From Verrucomicrobiales bacterium (GTDB lineage Bacteria; Verrucomicrobiota; Verrucomicrobiia; Verrucomicrobiales; DEV007), in the NCBI GenBank assembly GCA_029212615.1, contig JARGPJ010000011.1:51948-115947 (forward strand): a DNA stretch of 64,000 bases, read 5' to 3'. The notes under the pieces are model-generated. The model was not told the origin of the DNA. It was given only the letters and a program-made list of their open reading frames with translations, and ran no database searches. Shown here in pieces: positions 26,694 to 35,829 of the stretch (the stretch's first letter is position 1; each line of letters starts with the position of its first letter). Made by a program: the position numbers and the translations under genes.

Positions 26694-26930
26694 ATGGCAA
26701 AGGAAGACACCGCATTGGCTGACCGCGCGAAACGCGCTCGACGTATTGTTAAGAACCCCACCAACTTCAAGGTGTGCATGGGGTGTGACTCCATTGTTGC
26801 CTCGAAGGTCAACATTTGTCCTAACTGTCATGCCTACCGCTTTGAGATTAACGAAGAGTTTGTCGTTGCTCAGGCGAAAGCACTTTCCACCCGCGAGCAG
26901 AACTCGGTTGTGGCGGAAGATTTGATGTGA
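26694..26930 (+). CDS. Small zinc-ribbon protein
   Basis: 78 residues from the ATG at 26694. A basic N-terminus (DRAKRARRIVKNPTNFK) precedes a four-cysteine zinc ribbon CMGC...CPNC with 11 residues between the pairs, then an acidic helix. It could bind nucleic acid or a ribosome partner; no family function is known to me. The AT-rich 26556-26693 gap likely holds promoters for this gene and for mfd. A hairpin (26920-26941, arms ATTTGATG/CATCAAAT) spans the stop codon but lacks a U-run. Confidence 0.8.
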   Translation: MAKEDTALADRAKRARRIVKNPTNFKVCMGCDSIVASKVNICPNCHAYRFEINEEFVVAQAKALSTREQNSVVAEDLM

Positions 26931-27028
26931 TTCCATCAAATGACGCAGAGGATAAGAAATTCCTTGCAAACGGCGAACTTCCCGCCACTTTACCGACCTC
27001 GCTGATTTCCCAAGATCAGCGACCTTTT

Positions 27029-27110
27029 GGGTAGATTCCGGAGCGGTCAAACGGGGCAGACTGTAAATCTGCTGGCTATGCCTTCGAAGGTTCGAATCCT
27101 TCTCTGCCCA
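27029..27110 (+). tRNA. tRNA-Tyr (anticodon GUA)
   Basis: 82-base class II tRNA. The 7-bp acceptor stem GGGTAGA/TCTGCCC has one G-U pair and discriminator A. The anticodon stem GCAGA/TCTGC encloses CTGTAAA with GTA at 27063-27065. A variable arm and GGTTCGAATCC T-arm follow. The 3' CCA is not encoded. Confidence 0.95.
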
Positions 27111-27115
27111 CTCTT

Positions 27116-27154
27116 AAAAGCCTTCAGTTCAGTTCATCTGAGTTGAGGGCTTTT
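27116..27154. terminator. Strong bidirectional terminator after tRNA-Tyr
   Basis: A 17-bp stem (some G-U pairs) runs from AAAAGCC at 27116 to GGCTTTT at 27154 around a 5-base loop. The A-run and T-run at its edges let it act for the tRNA on the + strand and for the ceramidase-like gene on the minus strand. Confidence 0.8.
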
Positions 27155-27175
27155 AACGTTTAAGGGAGGGAAGGA

Positions 27176-28672
27176 TCAGGGATTCTCCTCCCACATCGCG
27201 TTGATTGCGTTCACGGCTTCGTCGACGAGGACTCCGCCGCCCCGGGGCCCCACTTCACAGCTGTTGACGATGGCACTGTAGCCTCCCGCGTTTTCGGCTT
27301 CTTCGGTGGCCAGGTAGGAGCCCTGACCCGCCAGTTGGATGACAAAGGTCTGCAATGCCCTGCTGCGGGCCTTCATGCGCAGGCCATACTCGGTGTAGAG
27401 TTCAAACCGGTTCGTGCAGATCGCCACCTCGCCGATTCGCAGGACGTGCATTTCCATCGGCAGGACAGGGTCGCCTTCCTGTTTTTCGAATCGATCGATA
27501 GTCTGCTGATTCCACGCCCATCGGGCCAGGTTCCGGTGGAGTTCCTCCCCGGGCCCGGTTCGGATTTTTTCGATCTCAGTCTTCGCTTCTGCGAGTTCTT
27601 CCGGCGTGACCAGGCGGCGGGGGAGCTCCAGATCGAGGACACGATGTTTCAGCGGAGGATCCGGATGAAAGTCTCTCTTCGCTGCGAGCCAGGCTTCGTC
27701 GACTGCGGCGACGATTCGCCGGGAAATCTCCTCAAGTCGGGTCAATCCGCGAGCCTCAAGCATGCGCTGTTCCGCAGCTCGACGCATCATGAGCCGGGGG
27801 GATTGATCGCCGGCTGCGCCGATCCAGGCAAGAATCACGACGTCATCGCCAAATTTCTCAGCAAGGGATTGGCGCACTTCGTGCCAGTAGTCCGCATTGA
27901 CCGCCGAACGATTGCCTACCTCCTGGGCCGGACAGGCCACGTTGACGGCGATGGCAGACGGTTGTTTGTCATTACCTGACCGGATGAAAAGCACTTCGAC
28001 TCCATGATCTGCGGCTCCTTCGATTCCTTTGAAGCGAGCGTTTCCGGTCGCTCCATACATTTTCGCGGTGCCATCAAGGTAGGTGATGCGCCGGTTCTGC
28101 GCGACCACCGCATTTCCCATCCCCCAGGCAACCTCACCGGCTTCTCTCCCGGTCCACGCTTCCTCGACCAGATCCGACACCTTGGTGACGAGGAACTCGA
28201 CAAACTCTGCCGGCGTCGTCACGCCTTCTCCGGGAATATCGTAGTTTCCTTCCATCATCACTGGTGCGGTATGAGTATGCGTGGCACTGAGAAACACTTT
28301 TCGGGGGCGCAATCCTTCCAGATTCCGCTTCCTTAGATTTTCTCTGACCTGTTCAAGCACATCGTCAGGAATGATCACCAGATCGCAGGAAACCATCACG
28401 GCCTGATCGATGGAGTTGCCTTTGGTGTCCCGTTTTTCAAGCGCTACCGCCGCGGCAATCAGGGGGGACTCCACGATTGTGGCGATGCGGGTGTGGAACT
28501 GACCGGATAAAGCCACCGGAAGCGGCGGAGTGATATCGGTTTGGGTCGCCCCGACGAGGAGTTCTGCCCGCACCCCGGGAAGGAGGATCAGGGAGATCAA
28601 ACAAACACTCCCAATGACGACCGGACCGAAGAATCTCCAGCGGAGGTGGACTGAGTTGCTGTGTATCTGCAT
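27176..28672 (-). CDS. Neutral/alkaline ceramidase-like secreted protein
   Basis: 498 residues from the ATG at 28672. Signal anchor or signal peptide at about 15-37. The family core begins LLVGATQTDITPP, followed by VSCDLVIIP, FLSATHTHTAP (metal-binding His residues) and the segment NVACPAQEVG. Ceramidases of this family split ceramide into sphingosine and fatty acid, but many bacterial relatives with this short form have other or unknown substrates. Last gene of a minus-strand run with DUF1080 and PhoD-like genes. Confidence 0.75.
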   Translation of the reverse strand: MQIHSNSVHLRWRFFGPVVIGSVCLISLILLPGVRAELLVGATQTDITPPLPVALSGQFHTRIATIVESPLIAAAVALEKRDTKGNSIDQAVMVSCDLVIIPDDVLEQVRENLRKRNLEGLRPRKVFLSATHTHTAPVMMEGNYDIPGEGVTTPAEFVEFLVTKVSDLVEEAWTGREAGEVAWGMGNAVVAQNRRITYLDGTAKMYGATGNARFKGIEGAADHGVEVLFIRSGNDKQPSAIAVNVACPAQEVGNRSAVNADYWHEVRQSLAEKFGDDVVILAWIGAAGDQSPRLMMRRAAEQRMLEARGLTRLEEISRRIVAAVDEAWLAAKRDFHPDPPLKHRVLDLELPRRLVTPEELAEAKTEIEKIRTGPGEELHRNLARWAWNQQTIDRFEKQEGDPVLPMEMHVLRIGEVAICTNRFELYTEYGLRMKARSRALQTFVIQLAGQGSYLATEEAENAGGYSAIVNSCEVGPRGGGVLVDEAVNAINAMWEENP

Positions 28673-28796
28673 GGGGATGAATATATGACTTCGGCCAATG
28701 AGAGAACAGAGCAAATAGAGGGACAGACCTCTAAACGTGAATGTTTCCTCACCGAATGTTGTCTCGGGAGGCTAAAGAGGGGACGGGCTAATGCTC

Positions 28797-30083
28797 TCAC
28801 TCCCCGTCCGGATGCAGGCGTCTGATTCTGATTTTACGGAAATGGAAGGTGCTCTTGTCGTCGTGTGCCTGAATCGCGATCGCTCCGCCGTGGGGGGTGA
28901 GGAGGCGTCCGGCCCGTTGGGGGGAGCGCGCCGGGTTCAGCGGTTCATGGTAGTCGACGGTCTGTTTGTCATTGATCCACGCCTGGATTCGTTTTCCCTC
29001 CACTCTGATGCGAAGCTGAAACCAGTTCGTTTCGTCGACGGGTGACTCACTCAGATCGAGGACATCGTAGAGGCTGCCGGTTTTCCTTTTCTCCTTTTCG
29101 GTGCTGTTCAGCTGAATCTCATACCCGTTCTTGAGATGCAACTTTCCGTCGCGGGTTTCCATGTCGGTATGGAAAAAGATTCCGGAGTTGGATTTCGGCG
29201 CGCCTTTGGCTTCAAGGACCAGTTCGAAATCCTTGAAGCGGGCTAAACGGCCATCATCTTCCACCGCAAAAAGATGTCCCCGGTTTTCCGGATGGGTGGC
29301 ATGCGCGGTGAGAATCCCATTTGCTACGGTGAAGGCACCGGGATCTGTATTCGCCTTCCATCCGGTCAGGTCCTTTTGGTTAAACAGGGGGATCCACGGG
29401 TTCTCCAGGTCGAGGGATTGAACGACGATATCGTCGAGTTCGATTCCCTTCTTCCCGCCATTCAGCATCCACAACAGCTTCCGCTTCGTGTCGTCGAAAC
29501 AGGGGCGAATCAGTGTCTTCCTCCATCGTTTGTCGTCTATCGTGATGAGCACTTCGGATCCCCGGAAAACCAGCTTCACCTTTCGCCATTCGTGTTCTGA
29601 GAGGTCGACTTTCTCGTCGGGCAGGATTTCATTTAATCGAAAGGCTCCGCTGACTTTGTCGGCAGGGCGCCCCGTGTTTTGTCGCATCGGGTGATTCGGG
29701 TCGAGTGAATGCGCATCGATCTGCAACTGCACGCGGTCGGGTCGTAATTTAAATCGCAGCATGTGATCGACGGAGCCAAAGCCGTCATCCCCATCGACGA
29801 AAAACCAGATCATTCCGCCCGGCTCGAGAAAGCGATAGCGAAAGGAAATTTCCAAATCAGTTCCCTTCACCGGCAGGTAGACCATGGGCGGGTATTTCCC
29901 GCCGCTGGAGCCTCTCGTCCAGAGAACACCGTTGCGGATTTCGGTGTTCTTATTCGGGATCGCCGTGGTGAAAGCGGAGGTATCGCCCGTTGAAAAGGTT
30001 TCCCGGGCAATGATGCGCTCTTCACCTGAAATGTCGCCTGCAATGAGCATTCCCAGGAGTGGCAAAATCCAGCGCCTCATCAT
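28797..30083 (-). CDS. Secreted DUF1080 (3-keto-disaccharide hydrolase-like) protein
   Basis: 428 residues from the ATG at 30083, which has GAAGGT about 8 bases upstream. Signal peptide about 1-20. Two concanavalin/LamG-like beta domains: residues about 22-225, and the DUF1080 domain from about 230 (WIPLFNQKDLTGWK, SNSGIFFHTD, NGYEIQLN). DUF1080 enzymes cleave 3-keto-glycosides made by Gfo/Idh/MocA-type dehydrogenases; a Tat-exported member of that family is encoded at 15083-16480. Substrate unknown. Confidence 0.82.
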   Translation of the reverse strand: MMRRWILPLLGMLIAGDISGEERIIARETFSTGDTSAFTTAIPNKNTEIRNGVLWTRGSSGGKYPPMVYLPVKGTDLEISFRYRFLEPGGMIWFFVDGDDGFGSVDHMLRFKLRPDRVQLQIDAHSLDPNHPMRQNTGRPADKVSGAFRLNEILPDEKVDLSEHEWRKVKLVFRGSEVLITIDDKRWRKTLIRPCFDDTKRKLLWMLNGGKKGIELDDIVVQSLDLENPWIPLFNQKDLTGWKANTDPGAFTVANGILTAHATHPENRGHLFAVEDDGRLARFKDFELVLEAKGAPKSNSGIFFHTDMETRDGKLHLKNGYEIQLNSTEKEKRKTGSLYDVLDLSESPVDETNWFQLRIRVEGKRIQAWINDKQTVDYHEPLNPARSPQRAGRLLTPHGGAIAIQAHDDKSTFHFRKIRIRRLHPDGE

Positions 30084-30179
30084 TTTCGGACCTTCATGCT
30101 TTAACTTTGATCCCAATAAAAAGGGTGAATCGATGCCGGGAAGCTTCGATTCACCCATTCGGAACGGTTGAATGAAAAA

Positions 30180-32027
30180 TTACGGAAGCGTCACTGAGTG
30201 GGCTTCGCTACCGACGGTCGCTTTCTCGAGGACGATCGTATCCGGAGCGTCTTTGCCGGCTTTGACGATGAAAGTTTTATCTTTCGGTGCTCCCGGGGTG
30301 AAGGTTTTGCCGCTCGCGCGAACCGTGTAGAGAATCTCATTTGATTCCGCATCGATCAGTTGAACCACCGGATCTTCAACATCGAAGCTCAGCTCACCGA
30401 GTTTACCCCAGGAGCGCGGGTGGTAGTTGTCGAACTGGGAGATCGTCAGGGGCCAACCGGGATACTGCTTCGCTTCAGGATCGGTCACATCCACATTGCG
30501 GGGCCAACACTCCATTTCGATGTCGCGTGTCTTCGTGTTGAAACGAACGATCCCGAATCCTGCAGCGCGGGTGTTGAGAAGGTTGCCGGCAGGAGTTTTT
30601 TCCGGGTTGGCGGCTGCGTAGTTGGTCACTTTGTTCGCAAAGCCATCGAGATGATCTCCGGTGTATTCAGGTGCGCCCGGCTCGCGGTTCGGTCCCGGCT
30701 CGAGTGGTTCCCACCAGCGGAGATACAAGTTCGCGATCGAGGGAACACAGAAGGAGAAAATCGCATCACCGTATTCATCGACACCCTGTTGGAAGACAGT
30801 CGCGAGGTGCTGATCTCCTGCATAGTGAAACGCGAAGGCTTTACGCAGGCCCCGGAGGGCGTTGTTCCTTCCGGTTTGAGGCCATCCGTTCGAGTCCATG
30901 TCGGCATGGAGACGGCCGTTGGCATTTCCGTGAATGTGGGCTCCGCCGCAGAAGATCGTTGCGGAAAGGGCGACCTTCATTTTTGCATCAGCCCAGTCCT
31001 GAGCCCACTCGTCGATAAATTTGAGCTGACGATCACCCAGCAAGATGGCGCCTTCAACATCGACGCTGGCAGGGTCGTAGTCAGGATTGAGGATATGGTC
31101 CGGGCGGGGGCCCTGCTTGGGAACGCGGCCGGCGGGCCCTGTTTTGAATTTACGATCTTCGAGCACGGCAAAGTCGATATTTCCCCAGTTGAGATTGGTA
31201 AACCACACGCCGATTCCCTGTCCGACCGTATGTGGATCGACGGGATCCGGGAAATGGCTTGTCTGAGCTCGCTCGACTTCCTGAACGTAGTCGCCCGGTT
31301 GAGAGTAGCCGCCGTCGGCCGCCCCGCTGAGGGTCGAGATCTTCCCGCTTTCACCCCACAGGTTGGGCTGTCCCGCATCGTGGTCGTCAGGGAGGCAGAG
31401 GGTAGGGCGGTCTTTGATGATTTCGCCGAAGTCCCGACCGAATTTAAGCCAGGCGGCATAGTGGCGGTTGTGGTCGTAAACCTGGTCGCCCGAAAAGAAG
31501 AGCACGTCCGCATCGACTTTCTTCACATTGTCGATCAGATCCTGACGGGAAAGGTCGCCCCCATGCTTTGCATTGATGGAGTTTCCGGTGAAGCCTGCCA
31601 CGACGATTTCGTCCTTGTCGACGGGATTTCGACGAATGGTTCCTTCGTAGGAAGCCTCATCGCCGTGAAGAACACGGTATTTTGTTGTCCGGGTATCATC
31701 CCAGTCTTCAACGCGGAAGGGCGCTGTCCAGCCTTGTTCGATCGCTTCTGTCCTCGCGATTTCGACCCACTCTCCGTCTTTCTCGATTTCCAGTCGAACG
31801 GTCTTCGTATCACCGTCGGGAATGGGATAGAGCTGCGCAGTCAGCTTGAGCACTTCATCGCTCACGGTGTAGAGAGCAAAACAGATGATGTCCTTTTTCT
31901 CCAGCTCGGGAATTGCCAGTGCGGCGGGAGCTTTCTTATTACCCTTCCCCTTTTTTCCTTGGGCCATGGCACCGCTTGCGATCAACATCGCGGCACAGAA
32001 CAGAGTGATCAGTCGAATCAATTTCAT
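30180..32027 (-). CDS. PhoD-like secreted metallophosphoesterase
   Basis: 615 residues. The signal peptide ends near AMAQ at 20-23 and is followed at once by GKKGKGNKK. The phosphodiesterase core has FFSGDQVYDHNRH, LCLPDDHDAGQPN and HYAGDQHLAT, fitting the metal-ligand blocks of the PhoD/metallophosphatase fold. The family releases phosphate from phosphodiesters, including teichoic acids and phospholipids. A beta-sandwich tail (about 535-615) follows the catalytic domain. Middle of the 27-33 kb minus-strand run, 30 bases after the membrane protein gene. Confidence 0.8.
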   Translation of the reverse strand: MKLIRLITLFCAAMLIASGAMAQGKKGKGNKKAPAALAIPELEKKDIICFALYTVSDEVLKLTAQLYPIPDGDTKTVRLEIEKDGEWVEIARTEAIEQGWTAPFRVEDWDDTRTTKYRVLHGDEASYEGTIRRNPVDKDEIVVAGFTGNSINAKHGGDLSRQDLIDNVKKVDADVLFFSGDQVYDHNRHYAAWLKFGRDFGEIIKDRPTLCLPDDHDAGQPNLWGESGKISTLSGAADGGYSQPGDYVQEVERAQTSHFPDPVDPHTVGQGIGVWFTNLNWGNIDFAVLEDRKFKTGPAGRVPKQGPRPDHILNPDYDPASVDVEGAILLGDRQLKFIDEWAQDWADAKMKVALSATIFCGGAHIHGNANGRLHADMDSNGWPQTGRNNALRGLRKAFAFHYAGDQHLATVFQQGVDEYGDAIFSFCVPSIANLYLRWWEPLEPGPNREPGAPEYTGDHLDGFANKVTNYAAANPEKTPAGNLLNTRAAGFGIVRFNTKTRDIEMECWPRNVDVTDPEAKQYPGWPLTISQFDNYHPRSWGKLGELSFDVEDPVVQLIDAESNEILYTVRASGKTFTPGAPKDKTFIVKAGKDAPDTIVLEKATVGSEAHSVTLP

Positions 32028-32056
32028 GGGATTTTCTACGATAAAGTTGGGATTTG

Positions 32057-32989
32057 TCAGTTAAAAAGAGGAGCGGCGGGACGGCACGTTTGCGGGTCTG
32101 GATTATCTTCGGGGGTGGCCGCGGGAACGGTGAGCGTGCCAAAGGCTTCGGATGTCCGCCAGAGAAAAAGCAGGTAAAGAGGGATCATGAAATGCGGAGC
32201 CCGGAGGACAAGCTCATGAAAATATTGATCCGCGCCCCAATAGTTGAGCGCGAGGGACATTCCCGCAACGGGTCGGGCCAGTGCGGTTAAGAACCCCCAA
32301 ATAACCGCGTACAGTGCGGATGCCTTCCGGAGCGGCCGAATGAATATCCCCAGACAGACGAGGAAGTCGAGGGCGCCGGCGACATGTAAAATAGTCCGGG
32401 CCGTTTCCGCCTCAACCTTTAGAATCACTGAGGTCATCCCCAGGAAATTTGCCGGGGTCGGACAGGGGAAGCCAAGCGCATAGGCACCATGTCCGGCAAA
32501 AGTCATCACGAATGCTACTGACGCCACAATTACCGTGGCGCGGTGGCGCACGCCGAATGCCAGTGCCAGAACGAGGATCACAGGAATGAGCATTTGTCCC
32601 CCGTGCTCCACGAACATCGGAAGTTGTTGCCGTGCACTGAGGTACTTCGCATAGCTCAGAATGACAAGGAGTCCGCTTCCCCCGATCAGTCCGGCCATTT
32701 GAATTCGCGACTTCGTGCGAACCGTCAGGGTGAGTATCGCGCAAATGAGATAGAGCCAGCCGATGCGATGGTGCCAAACCTGAACGAGTCCGTCCTGGGC
32801 GCCGGAACCGACAAATTCATCCCAGCTGACCCCAAGCCTGTCGGCGAGAGCAAAGGTGGCGTCCTGCCAGAGTAAGACGCCGTAAGGTCCCTCCCAATAA
32901 AGGTGTACCCAGGCCCATCCCGCAAAACATCCAAATGCCCCGAGGCGGAGGAGGATCAAAAGAAGATTGTCGGATTTTGAAGGGCTCAT
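32057..32989 (-). CDS. Polytopic membrane protein of unknown function
   Basis: 310 residues with about eight hydrophobic segments. Conserved-looking polar positions lie near membrane edges (WAWVHLYWEGPYG, WHHRIGWLY, FVEHGGQMLIP, FAGHGAYALGFPCPTP). The several Gly/His/Trp motifs recall DoxX/DUF417-like small membrane proteins but I cannot assign it. First gene of a four-gene minus-strand run with PhoD-like, DUF1080 and ceramidase-like genes. Confidence 0.65.
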   Translation of the reverse strand: MSPSKSDNLLLILLRLGAFGCFAGWAWVHLYWEGPYGVLLWQDATFALADRLGVSWDEFVGSGAQDGLVQVWHHRIGWLYLICAILTLTVRTKSRIQMAGLIGGSGLLVILSYAKYLSARQQLPMFVEHGGQMLIPVILVLALAFGVRHRATVIVASVAFVMTFAGHGAYALGFPCPTPANFLGMTSVILKVEAETARTILHVAGALDFLVCLGIFIRPLRKASALYAVIWGFLTALARPVAGMSLALNYWGADQYFHELVLRAPHFMIPLYLLFLWRTSEAFGTLTVPAATPEDNPDPQTCRPAAPLFN

Positions 32990-33232
32990 CAGTTTTTTGA
33001 GGGTTGATGTTTCCTGCCGGATTCCAGCTGGGCGGCGGTTACGGACGTTTATCTTTGCATCAATCTTCTTTGTTTGCCTGTTCAGCTTTCCCGCGATCTC
33101 GGGATGCGGAGTAGATGCGTCCCCCTTGTGAAAGGCAGGAATTCTTATCGGATTCGTGTATTGATGGAAGGTGAGGTAGAGTGGCGGCGGCTTGTGCTAT
33201 ACGGCCGCTGCTCCGCCCCCGAACCCATCTGA

Positions 33233-34111
33233 ATGAATCGTTTCCTCCTCATTCCCGCCGCTATTCTTCTTTCCCAATGCCGTTCTGTGCCGACGAGTGA
33301 TGCGACCCCGGCACCCTCTGTCGGCGGGGGGTATCAGCAGATCATTAATGTCTCGGCATATGATCCGAAGGAACGACAGCGCGAGGGGAGGGGGTTTTCC
33401 CGGAGTGATGTCTCCGCCCTGGCTGCGAACGGGGCAAAGGGCCTCATTGCCCGGGCCGGCAAGGGCGGGAACCTCGACGAAAAATGCGCAGATTTTGTCG
33501 CCGCGGCGGATCGTGTCGGCATGTTACCTGGTTTTTACTATCGCGTGCAAAAGCACGTCAGCGCGGTTTCCCAGGCGGACCAGTTTGTGGATCGGGCTCA
33601 GGCGATCGCCCGAGGGCGAAGCTGGAATGCGCCCGCAATGCTTCTCGTCGGAGATTACGATGGGGATCTCTCTTTATCTGCGATTCTGCAGTTCATGGAT
33701 CGTGTTGAATCAAGGACCGGTATCGTTCCTGTCGCCTACCTTGAGAACAGTCAGGCGCTCAAACAGCAGACCAGTTCGGCTGATTCAAAGACAAAAGCCA
33801 GGCTTCAGCGTGCTCCTTACTGGGTTGCTCTGTATTCACATACGAGTGGGGCCGGGCCGGTCTATCCCGCCCCGGGAAATCCCGAAAATCTGGTGAAGCA
33901 GTATGCTCTCTGGCCTGATTGGGCGATGTGGCAATATGGTGGGGTTGAGTGGACAAACGGGGCCTCAAAGCCAAAGGTATATTCTCATGGTGCCTATCAA
34001 AATGCTCTTTATTTCGGGGATCTCGATCGGCCCGCGGAGCGGAATGTTTTCAAGGGGTCACCGGCGGCATTGAATGCCTTCTGGCAAAAGCACGGCTTGC
34101 CGCTGGAGTAG
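33233..34111 (+). CDS. GH25-lysozyme-like lipoprotein
   Basis: 292 residues. Lipoprotein signal with LLSQC (Cys16). The rest resembles a GH25 TIM barrel: INVSAYDP at the start, ARAGKGGN, GFYYRV, and WAMWQYGG near the end. The usual acidic pair DxE on the fourth strand reads VGDYDGD here, so muramidase activity is uncertain. If active it would cut peptidoglycan. The gene stands alone. The 243-base gap before it shows nothing recognisable. Confidence 0.6.
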   Translation: MNRFLLIPAAILLSQCRSVPTSDATPAPSVGGGYQQIINVSAYDPKERQREGRGFSRSDVSALAANGAKGLIARAGKGGNLDEKCADFVAAADRVGMLPGFYYRVQKHVSAVSQADQFVDRAQAIARGRSWNAPAMLLVGDYDGDLSLSAILQFMDRVESRTGIVPVAYLENSQALKQQTSSADSKTKARLQRAPYWVALYSHTSGAGPVYPAPGNPENLVKQYALWPDWAMWQYGGVEWTNGASKPKVYSHGAYQNALYFGDLDRPAERNVFKGSPAALNAFWQKHGLPLE

Positions 34112-34240
34112 CTTCGGGTTTCCGGGGGCTTACGTGATCATCGGGCGATTCGGCTTTGAAGTTTTCGACAGGAGAGTTGAGAACACGATAAAACTTCCGG
34201 TGTTTAACGGGGAGTGTTAGGATTACCGCATCCCCGTACG

Positions 34241-35422
34241 ATGAAAAGACCACTGACCGCGATTCTCCTTCTCATTATTTTTCTACTCCCTGAAGCGATG
34301 GCTCAGGGAAAAGGCGGGAAAGGGGGCAAAGGTAAGGGCGGTTCTTTCCAGGAGATGGAGAAACGCCTGCTGGAGGTTCCCTTCAAGGGCCTCACCACGA
34401 ACGGCGAGGTGATTCCGAATCTTTTTTCTCTCGAAACGACGGGGGTATCGACCGAACCGGTCAAGCTTGCCGCCGAGGCTTTCCTGGCGGAGCTGAGCGA
34501 AGAACAGCGAAAGAATACCCTGTTTGAGGTGAACGACGACGAATGGCGGAAGTGGGCCAATCAACACAGTTATCCGCGCCAGGGCATCAGCTTTGAGGCG
34601 ATGACTGAGAAGCAGAGAGAGTTGGGTTTTGCGATGATGAAATCGGGGCTGAGCGCGCGCGGGTTTGAAACGACGCGTGACATCATGAAGCTGAACGAGA
34701 CCATCGCTGAACTCAAAAACAGTTGGGATGGTTACGGTGAATGGCTCTACCACCTTACTGTCATGGGAGAGCCCTCAATGACAGAACCCTGGGGCTGGCA
34801 GTTTGATGGGCATCATGCGGTGATCAACTATTTCGTTCTCGGCGATCAGGTGGTGATGTCGCCGGTCTTCCTCGGTTCGGAGCCGGTTGAAGCCAGGTCG
34901 GGGAAATATGAAGGAACAATCATCCTGCAGGAGGAGCAGGATCGAGGACTGGCTTTCATGAATTCTCTTTCCGGCGAAGAGCAGGCTGCAGCGAGAATTG
35001 CGGGGGAAAAGGGGCCGACAAATGCCCTCGCAGAAGCCTTTAAGGATAATCTGATTACCGACTATGCAGGAATCAAGGCGAATCAATTTGATGAGGAGAC
35101 GAAAGAGGCCTTTCTGGCGCTGATCGCGGTCTGGATAAACCATCAGGAGGAAGGGCATGCGAAGATTCGACTGGATGAAGTGGCCGCGCATCTCGATGAC
35201 ACCTATTTCGCGTGGATAGGGGAGACCGGAGAGGATTCAGTCTTCTATTATCGTATTCAGAGCCCGGTTGTTTTTATTGAGTTTGATCATCAACGTCCGA
35301 TTGGATTGGAACGGACCGGCGTTCCTTCAAGAGACCATATTCACGCCGTGATTCGGACGCCGAACGGAAATGATTACGGCAAAGATCTCCTGAGGCAGCA
35401 TTACGCGGATCACCATGAGTAA
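34241..35422 (+). CDS. Secreted DUF3500-family protein
   Basis: 393 residues from the ATG at 34241. The signal peptide ends at AMAQ, followed by a Lys/Gly run (GKGGKGGKGKGG) much like the one in the PhoD-like protein. The DUF3500 domain fills the rest: FEVNDDEWRKWANQH, GYGEWLYHLTVMG, WGWQFDGHHAVINYF and SPVVFIEFDHQ. The family is secreted and of unknown function; the conserved His/Trp/Asp residues suggest metal binding or hydrolysis (inference). Stands between two lipoprotein genes on the same strand. Confidence 0.8.
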   Translation: MKRPLTAILLLIIFLLPEAMAQGKGGKGGKGKGGSFQEMEKRLLEVPFKGLTTNGEVIPNLFSLETTGVSTEPVKLAAEAFLAELSEEQRKNTLFEVNDDEWRKWANQHSYPRQGISFEAMTEKQRELGFAMMKSGLSARGFETTRDIMKLNETIAELKNSWDGYGEWLYHLTVMGEPSMTEPWGWQFDGHHAVINYFVLGDQVVMSPVFLGSEPVEARSGKYEGTIILQEEQDRGLAFMNSLSGEEQAAARIAGEKGPTNALAEAFKDNLITDYAGIKANQFDEETKEAFLALIAVWINHQEEGHAKIRLDEVAAHLDDTYFAWIGETGEDSVFYYRIQSPVVFIEFDHQRPIGLERTGVPSRDHIHAVIRTPNGNDYGKDLLRQHYADHHE

Positions 35423-35466
35423 CAACGGGGATTGATTTTTTTTGCGACCTCTTCAGAGTGAGGAAA

Positions 35467-35706
35467 ATGAAACGCCCAGCTTTACTTCTTCTTCCGGCAT
35501 GCTTTGTGACCACTTTGCTCTCTTCCTGCGTGACGAATGATGATCCTGATAATCTTGAAAATACGATCATTGCTCAGGACGAAAAGATGAAGAAGAAGAT
35601 CGAAAAAGCGGAGGCCAGACAGGAGAGCTGGGATAGTAGATGGGAGAATTATTCGAGGAAGCAGGATGCAAAGTACGATGCCTGGCTCGATCGTGCTTTT
35701 AATTAG
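35467..35706 (+). CDS. Small charged lipoprotein
   Basis: 79 residues from the ATG at 35467 with GAGG close upstream; a GTG three codons earlier is possible. Lipobox LLSSC, then a Glu/Lys-rich helix (DEKMKKKIEKAEARQESW) that may form a short coiled coil, ending in aromatic residues. Function unknown. The gap to 35830 holds nothing I recognise. Confidence 0.7.
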   Translation: MKRPALLLLPACFVTTLLSSCVTNDDPDNLENTIIAQDEKMKKKIEKAEARQESWDSRWENYSRKQDAKYDAWLDRAFN

Positions 35707-35829
35707 TCCTGCGATGCCTTTCTGATCGACTTATGCCCGGAAAGATATGAGGTAGCTCAGGATCGGGTTGCTGTGTATTCAGGATCCGCGGCTCTCGAGC
35801 TTCTCGGGGAGTTGAAGAACAGGAATTGA

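Noticed and set aside
27029..27160. tRNA-Tyr as an integration (att) site
   Set aside because: No integrase and no repeat of the tRNA 3' end noticed nearby; the downstream stem is better explained as a terminator.
30360..32177. 605-codon open frame on the + strand
   Set aside because: It lies opposite the PhoD-like gene, which has clear catalytic motifs and a signal peptide. The antisense product is Val/Arg-rich and like no family; long antisense frames are common in GC-rich genes.
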